From Pseudomonas sp. UFMG81 (GTDB lineage Bacteria > Pseudomonadota > Gammaproteobacteria > Pseudomonadales > Pseudomonadaceae), in the NCBI RefSeq assembly GCF_015354575.1, contig NZ_JACAFQ010000001.1:333381-384235 (forward strand): 50,855 nt of DNA. Direction: 5' to 3'. The number at the start of each line of letters is the position of its first letter. Position 1 is the first letter of the stretch. The notes under the pieces are model-generated. The model made no database searches, was not told the origin of the DNA, and worked only from the letters and a program-made list of their open reading frames with translations. Shown here in pieces: positions 46,452-50,855 of this stretch. Both the position numbers and the translations under genes were made by a program.

Positions 46452-48584
46452 ATGACCCCGCTTCGCCCTCGCCTGCCCCTTGGCCTGCTCGGCCTCGGCC
46501 TGGCTCTGCACAGTGCCCACGGCCTGGCCGACGACAGCGTGACCCTGGCGCCGGTGCGCGTCACCGAATCCTATGGCAACGAGGGTTACCAGGCCCGCGA
46601 GGCGCAAGTCGGCGGCCTGCACAATGCCCCGCTGTTGGACACCCCGGCCGCGGTCAGCGTGTTCAACCGCGAACTGCTCGACGACCGCCAGGTGCGCAAG
46701 CTGGGCGAAGTGCTGCAAAGCGATGCCTCGGTGGGCGACAGCTACGCGCCGGTCGGCTACTACGAGAACTTCAACGTACGCGGCTTCGAGCTCAATGCCG
46801 CCAGCAGCTACCGCATCAACGGCCAGACCATCGCCGGCGAGCAGAACGTGGCGCTGGAGAACAAGCAGCAGGTGGAACTGCTCAAGGGGCTGTCCGGGCT
46901 GCAAAGCGGCGTGTCGGAGCCCGGCGGGCTGGTCAACTACGTGACCAAGCGTGCCGAAGATGTGCGCACGGTCACGGCGTCCACCAACGAACAGGGCGAG
47001 CGCTACCTGGCCACCGACCTGGGCGGCTGGTTCGGCGCCGAGCGCCAGTTCGGCCTGCGGGTCAACCTGGCCCATGAGGACATCCGCAGCTACGTCGACC
47101 ACGCCGACGGCAAGCGCGATTTCGCCTCGCTGGCCGTCGACTGGCAGATCAGCCCCGACGCGGTGCTGGAACTGGACGCCGAGTACCAACACCGCGAACA
47201 GTATTCGGTGCCGGGTTATCAGTTGCTCGGCGGCACCCAGCTGCCCCACCACGTCGACCCGAAGGATCACCTGGCCTGGCAGGATTGGGCCAAGCCTGTG
47301 CAGAACGATTCGCTGAACCTTGGCGGGCGCTTCAAGTACCGCTTCAACGACGATTGGAATGGCACCCTCAGTGCGTCGCGCAGCAAGGTGGTGATCGACG
47401 ACTACAGTGCGTTTGCCTGGGGCTCGAGCGAGGGCGCATTCTTCGGCAGCAACGGCGACTACGACATCTACGATTTCCGCAGCCCCGACGATACCCGCCG
47501 TATCGATGAGGCCCAGGCCATGCTCGATGGGCGTTTCGATGCATTCGGAGTCGGCCATGAACTGACCGTCGGCGCCAGCGCCCAGCGCCGTACGCTGGAT
47601 CAGCGGCCGTACTACAACCAATGGCTGGGCACCGGCAATATTTACACCGGCGCCCCCGCACTGGCACCGTCCGACAAACCCATCGGCGCCAGCGAACGCC
47701 GCCTGGACAGCCGCCAGTACGGCCTGTTCATCAGCGACCGCATCACCTTCGACGAACACTGGCAGGCCGTCATCGGTGCCCGTGAAGTGCGCCTGGACGA
47801 AAAGACCTGGAGCGAAACCGGTGTCGCCGGCCGCCATACCCAGCAGTACCAGCTGCTGCCCAATGCCGCACTGATCTACAAGCCGCAAGCGGACACCACG
47901 CTCTACGCCAGCTATTCGAAGGGCCTGTCCGCCGGTGGCACGGCGCCCTGGTTCGCCAGCAACGCCGCCGAGATCCTCGCCCCGACCCTGTCGCGCCAGC
48001 TGGAGCTGGGCATCAAGCGCGACTGGCAGGGCATGAGCTTCAGCGCCGCGTTGTTCCAGATCCGCCAGGCCTACCAGTACGCCCGCCCCGAAGGCGATGG
48101 CACCTTCACCTACGTGCAGCAGGGCCAGCAGAAGAATACCGGGCTGGAACTGGGCGCCAGCGGCCATGTGACCTCGAACCTGCAGCTCCAGGCCAGCGCC
48201 GCGGCGATCCGCGCCCGGGTGCAGAACAGCGACACCGACGCCTACGAAGGCCACCAGGCGATCAACGTGCCCCGCCTGCGCGCCGCGCTGCAAGCCGACT
48301 ACGCCCTGCCGGTGCCTGGCCTGGCCTTGCTGGGTGGTGCCCGCTACAGCGCCAGCAAGTACGCCAGCCAAGCCGGCAATGTCGAGGTTGGCGGCTATAC
48401 CGTGTTCGATATCGGCAGCCGCTACCGCACCCGCATCGGTGGATACGACACGGTGCTGCGCCTGACCGTGGACAACGTCTTCGACAAGCGCTACTGGCGC
48501 GACGTGGGTGACTACCTGGGCGACAACTACCTGTTCCAGGGTGCGCCGCGCACGGCACGCCTGTCGGCATCGGTGAGTTTCTGA
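46452..48584 (+). CDS. TonB-dependent siderophore receptor
   Basis: 710 residues from ATG 46452, with AGGAG 7 nt upstream. Signal peptide to about AHGLAD (residue 26). A TonB-box-like VTLAPVRVTES is followed by the plug domain (about 50-165; DTPAAVSVFNRELLDDRQ, NVRGFEL, VELLKGLSGLQSGVSEPGGLVNYVTKRA). The 22-strand barrel ends in the terminal aromatic SVSF. It belongs to the FhuA/FoxA-like siderophore group; the ligand is unknown. I see no clear Fur box upstream, and no regulator or synthesis genes are adjacent. Confidence 0.93.
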   Translation: MTPLRPRLPLGLLGLGLALHSAHGLADDSVTLAPVRVTESYGNEGYQAREAQVGGLHNAPLLDTPAAVSVFNRELLDDRQVRKLGEVLQSDASVGDSYAPVGYYENFNVRGFELNAASSYRINGQTIAGEQNVALENKQQVELLKGLSGLQSGVSEPGGLVNYVTKRAEDVRTVTASTNEQGERYLATDLGGWFGAERQFGLRVNLAHEDIRSYVDHADGKRDFASLAVDWQISPDAVLELDAEYQHREQYSVPGYQLLGGTQLPHHVDPKDHLAWQDWAKPVQNDSLNLGGRFKYRFNDDWNGTLSASRSKVVIDDYSAFAWGSSEGAFFGSNGDYDIYDFRSPDDTRRIDEAQAMLDGRFDAFGVGHELTVGASAQRRTLDQRPYYNQWLGTGNIYTGAPALAPSDKPIGASERRLDSRQYGLFISDRITFDEHWQAVIGAREVRLDEKTWSETGVAGRHTQQYQLLPNAALIYKPQADTTLYASYSKGLSAGGTAPWFASNAAEILAPTLSRQLELGIKRDWQGMSFSAALFQIRQAYQYARPEGDGTFTYVQQGQQKNTGLELGASGHVTSNLQLQASAAAIRARVQNSDTDAYEGHQAINVPRLRAALQADYALPVPGLALLGGARYSASKYASQAGNVEVGGYTVFDIGSRYRTRIGGYDTVLRLTVDNVFDKRYWRDVGDYLGDNYLFQGAPRTARLSASVSF

Positions 48585-48591
48585 GCCGGGT

Positions 48592-49488
48592 TCAGGCCCT
48601 GATGATCTTCAGGTAGATGGCATTGCGATAGGGGTCGAAGTACAGGCAGCTGTGGGCGACCCGCTGGGTGGGTACCAGCCGCCGCATGTCCTCACGGTTG
48701 CGCAGGACCAACCGCCAGTCCATGCACGCTTCCATGTAGCCACGCCCCCAGTTATCCGGGGTGAAATTGGCGACCAGCACGGTGCCGCCCGGTGCGGCTC
48801 GCTCCACCAGCAGGCGGGTCAGCTCGACGGCGGCCGGCTCATCGAGGTAATCGTAGAGCCCCGCCGAATAGATGAAGTCGAACCCGTACAAACCCGGCTT
48901 GCGTGCCAGTGATTGCGCCGCCGCCCTCAGCGGCACGACGTGTGCCAGCAAGGTTCTGCGCACCACCTCGAGGCTCCGGGCATCCTGGTCCAAGGCGACG
49001 AACTCCTCGATGGCCTGCAACGTGTCGCCGCGCAGCAACAAGCCCTCGCGGCAATGACCACAGGCAACGGCCAACACCGAAAGTGAGCCATGCAGCCGCG
49101 CCTCGGCGTCGATCAAGCCGGCGATATGTTCCCGCCGCCAACGCACGCTCGCCGAGTTGGGCGAGGCGACCACGGCGCCGAACACCCGCCTGCCCATCTC
49201 GCTGCAACCCTCTGGCGGGGTGCGAAAGTAGGCGTAGTCCATCATCACCGCGTCGCCTGCATATCCGCGAGGTCGCTGCCGGGCGCGGCGAGTGTAGGGG
49301 TCCTCGAGCAGCAGCGCATCCAGCGGATGCGCCCGGCACGCCTGGAGCACATGGCCTTGCCACTGATCTTCGGCCATCTCCAGCCGGTACTCGGTGAGCC
49401 CTTCCGAGAGCAGCGCGATAGCGTGTACGGGGTCACCATGCTCGAGTTCTTCATGGCAATCCGCAAACAACGATGCAAGGGTAGTCAC
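48592..49488 (-). CDS. Class I SAM-dependent methyltransferase (PhcB-like?)
   Basis: 298 residues if it starts at GTG 49488, which has GGAGG 6 nt upstream; an ATG six codons earlier has poorer spacing. The open frame further upstream crosses the tRNA-Ser gene and is not real. The Rossmann methyltransferase core is LSVLAVACGHCREGLLL, then VALDQDARSLEVVR, FDFIYSAGLYDYLDEPAA and GTVLVANFTPDN. The N-terminal half has a helical domain with PRGYAGDAVMMDYAYFR. It resembles proteins annotated as 3-hydroxypalmitic acid methyl ester biosynthesis (PhcB) in Ralstonia-like quorum sensing, but this is weak; a plain small-molecule methyltransferase is as likely. Confidence 0.85.
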   Translation of the reverse strand: MTTLASLFADCHEELEHGDPVHAIALLSEGLTEYRLEMAEDQWQGHVLQACRAHPLDALLLEDPYTRRARQRPRGYAGDAVMMDYAYFRTPPEGCSEMGRRVFGAVVASPNSASVRWRREHIAGLIDAEARLHGSLSVLAVACGHCREGLLLRGDTLQAIEEFVALDQDARSLEVVRRTLLAHVVPLRAAAQSLARKPGLYGFDFIYSAGLYDYLDEPAAVELTRLLVERAAPGGTVLVANFTPDNWGRGYMEACMDWRLVLRNREDMRRLVPTQRVAHSCLYFDPYRNAIYLKIIRA

Positions 49489-49605
49489 TGGATACCTCCA
49501 GCCCATGTTTCCTGACCTGGAGGTCACGCTAACGCTGTGCAACGGCCTTTCCAACTGGCAGAAATACCAGTAGGCGCCCACACCGGCCTGATGACAGGCC
49601 AAAAC

Positions 49606-49640
49606 AAAAAGCCCCCGAACCTTTCGATTCGGGGGCTTTT
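49606..49640 (-). terminator. Terminator of tRNA-Ser
   Basis: AAAAGCCCCCGAA / TTCGGGGGCTTTT stem, with A-run and T-run on both sides, just after the tRNA-Ser in its direction of transcription. Confidence 0.9.
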
Positions 49641-49649
49641 CGCAGAATG

Positions 49650-49739
49650 TGGCGGTGAAGAAGGGATTTGAACCCTTGATACGATTTCTCGTATACACAC
49701 TTTCCAGGCGTGCTCCTTCGACCACTCGGACACTTCACC
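49650..49739 (-). tRNA. tRNA-Ser (GGA)
   Basis: 90-nt class II tRNA on the minus strand with a long variable arm (TATACGAGAAATCGTAT), acceptor GGTGAAG, anticodon loop CTGGAAA (anticodon GGA), T-arm GTTCAAATC and encoded CCA. Confidence 0.97.
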
Positions 49740-49777
49740 GTTTTCTCTTCAAGCTGTTCAGCCTGTCGAGGCGCGCT

Positions 49778-49806
49778 AATTTAGTAGAAGCTCTTTCCTT
49801 TGGCAA
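49778..49806 (-). promoter_or_regulatory. Sigma-70 promoter of tRNA-Ser
   Basis: TTGCCA, 17 nt, TAAATT on the minus strand, then the GC-rich discriminator AGCGCGCC, the same as in the Glu/Gly tRNA promoter. Confidence 0.75.
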
Positions 49807-49948
49807 GCATTTTTTTCAGAATTTTCATGCGCTTAAGCCTGCCAGGCAAAATCCGTGGCCAATCAAGGCAATGCTGCCATTGTGCCCTGCGCTTTTACCG
49901 CCGCCCAACACACCGCCCCGACTGCGCACGGGATAACGGCCTGGCGCT

Positions 49949-49964
49949 GACCGACCAGTCAGTC
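49949..49964. promoter_or_regulatory. Candidate TetR-type operator before the crotonase gene
   Basis: GACCGACCAGTCAGTC is a palindrome of the form GAC-N-GAC-CA-GTC-N-GTC about 65 nt before the start codon. TetR-family operators often look like this. No regulator gene is in view. The rest of the 290-nt space after the tRNA holds nothing else I can name. Confidence 0.4.
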
Positions 49965-50029
49965 TTGACGCTTTACCTGGCAGACGCTGCTGGGTAACGT
50001 CGTCGCCACGTTACCCAAAGGACTCTGCC

Positions 50030-50719
50030 ATGAGCGAGCTGATTACCTACCACGCCGAAGACGGCATCGCCACCCTGACCCTGAACAACGGCAAGGTCAA
50101 CGCCATCTCGCCGGATGTCATCAAAGCCTTCAACGCTGCCCTGGATCGCGCGGTGGAAGAGCGCGCGGTGGTGATCATCACCGGCCAGCCGGGGATTCTC
50201 TCCGGCGGCTACGACCTGAAAGTGATGACCGCCGGCCCTAAAGAAGCCGTCGGCCTGGTCACCGCAGGTTCCACCCTCGCCCGCCGCCTGCTCTCGCACC
50301 CCTTCCCGGTGATCGTCGCCAACCCCGGCAACGCCGTGGCCAAGGGCGCCTTCCTGCTGCTGTCGGGCGACTACCGCATTGGCGTGGAAGGCCCGTACAA
50401 GATCTGCCTGAACGAAGTGCAGATCGGCATGACCATGCACCACGCCGGCATCGAGCTGGCCCGTGACCGCCTCAGCCGCGCGGCTTTCCAGCGCTCGGTG
50501 AACAATGCCGAAGTGTTCGACCCGCAGGGTGCGGTCGATGCCGGCTTCCTCGACAAGGTGGTGCCAGCCGAGCAACTGATGGAAACCGCATTCGCGGTTG
50601 CCCGCGAGATGAAGAAGCTGAACATGCTGGCGCACAAGAACACCAAGCTCAAAGTGCGCAAGGGCCTGCTGGAAGTGCTGGACGAGGCGATCCTGGCGGA
50701 TCAGAACCACTTGGGCTGA
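50030..50719 (+). CDS. Enoyl-CoA hydratase/isomerase family protein
   Basis: 229 residues. Crotonase fold: LNNGKVNAISPDV at the start, the oxyanion-hole strand LSGGYDLK and a second glycine loop GNAVAKGAFLLLSGDYRIG. The acid/base glutamates of true hydratases are not both evident (NEVQIGMTM carries one), so an isomerase or another CoA-ester activity is possible. Related to P. aeruginosa PA2841 in my recollection, which lies next to deaD there; here it is at the other end of the window, so the core order has been rearranged. A possible TetR operator lies upstream. Confidence 0.92.
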   Translation: MSELITYHAEDGIATLTLNNGKVNAISPDVIKAFNAALDRAVEERAVVIITGQPGILSGGYDLKVMTAGPKEAVGLVTAGSTLARRLLSHPFPVIVANPGNAVAKGAFLLLSGDYRIGVEGPYKICLNEVQIGMTMHHAGIELARDRLSRAAFQRSVNNAEVFDPQGAVDAGFLDKVVPAEQLMETAFAVAREMKKLNMLAHKNTKLKVRKGLLEVLDEAILADQNHLG

Positions 50720-50738
50720 TTGCCCACCTCGATCACCT

Positions 50739-50855
50739 GTAGGAGCGGCCTCGCCGGGGCGCTGGACCGTTCGGAAAGGGCCGCAGAGCGGCCCCGGCAG
50801 TCTTGAGGCGAACTTGAAAACCTGGGGCTGCTATGCAGCCCTTTCCGAACGGTCC
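50739..50855. repeat. REP-type repeat, variant form, cut by window end
   Basis: It begins TGTAGGAGCGGCCTCGCCGG. The inner stem GGACCGTTCGGAAAGGGCC...CCGAACGGTCC replaces the usual TGTGTCGCGAAAGGG motif of the other copies. The right arm lies beyond the window. Confidence 0.8.

Noticed and set aside
46296..48371. Minus-strand open frame of 691 codons opposite the TonB receptor
   Set aside because: Runs out of a REP and has no family-like sequence; the receptor on the plus strand is clear.

Overview
The window is chromosomal DNA of a fluorescent Pseudomonas, most likely of the P. putida / P. entomophila group. The evidence is high-GC coding sequence, dense REP-type palindromes in the intergenic spaces, and a gene order that I recall from P. 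aeruginosa around PA2824-PA2852 (sagS, glutathione peroxidase, msrB, alanine aminotransferase, htpX, tpm, deaD, class II DAHP synthase, ohrR, ohr, efp, earP). The species guess is inference. A TccC/Rhs-type toxin gene together with an aprA-inh-aprDEF locus resembles insect-associated relatives.

Layout. (1) 1-4.5 kb: the 3' part of a large Rhs/YD-repeat toxin gene, then five minus-strand tRNA genes (Glu-Gly-Glu-Gly-Gly in transcription order) behind a near-consensus promoter. (2) 4.8-14.8 kb: conserved housekeeping and redox-repair genes: a coiled-coil membrane protein, free methionine-R-sulfoxide reductase with an AAA+ ATPase, the hybrid kinase SagS, msrB with a glutathione peroxidase, alaA, htpX with a heat-shock-type promoter, tpm, and a DODA-type dioxygenase. 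(3) 14.9-21.6 kb: a type VI secretion (T6SS) module of VgrG, a DUF4123 adaptor, two tandem cysteine-rich lipoproteins (probable immunity proteins) and a class-3 lipase effector whose frame is broken by a single in-frame TAA. (4) 21.6-38.8 kb: core genes again (deaD, spermidine-synthase-like protein, DAHP synthase, a YcaQ-like protein, a DUF1127 protein, four LysR regulators with neighbouring transporter or oxidoreductase genes, ohrR-ohr, efp-earP, a GreA/GreB-like factor). (5) 39.1-45.4 kb: the extracellular metalloprotease locus aprA-inh-aprD-aprE-aprF on the minus strand, with an Rsm-type motif on the aprA ribosome-binding site. (6) 45.8-50.9 kb: a small glycine-rich hypothetical protein, a TonB-dependent receptor, a SAM methyltransferase, tRNA-Ser and an enoyl-CoA-hydratase-family protein.

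How the parts fit. Three blocks concern attack on other cells: the Rhs toxin, the VgrG-linked lipase module and the AprA protease with its own type I exporter. Between them lie oxidative-damage repair genes (three methionine/peroxide enzymes plus OhrR/Ohr) and protein quality and translation genes (HtpX, EF-P/EarP, DeaD). The clearest unusual signal is the T6SS module: a duplicated, mosaic lipoprotein pair next to an effector carrying a point nonsense codon. About twelve double-armed REP palindromes of two families punctuate the window, two of them nested inside larger inverted repeats.
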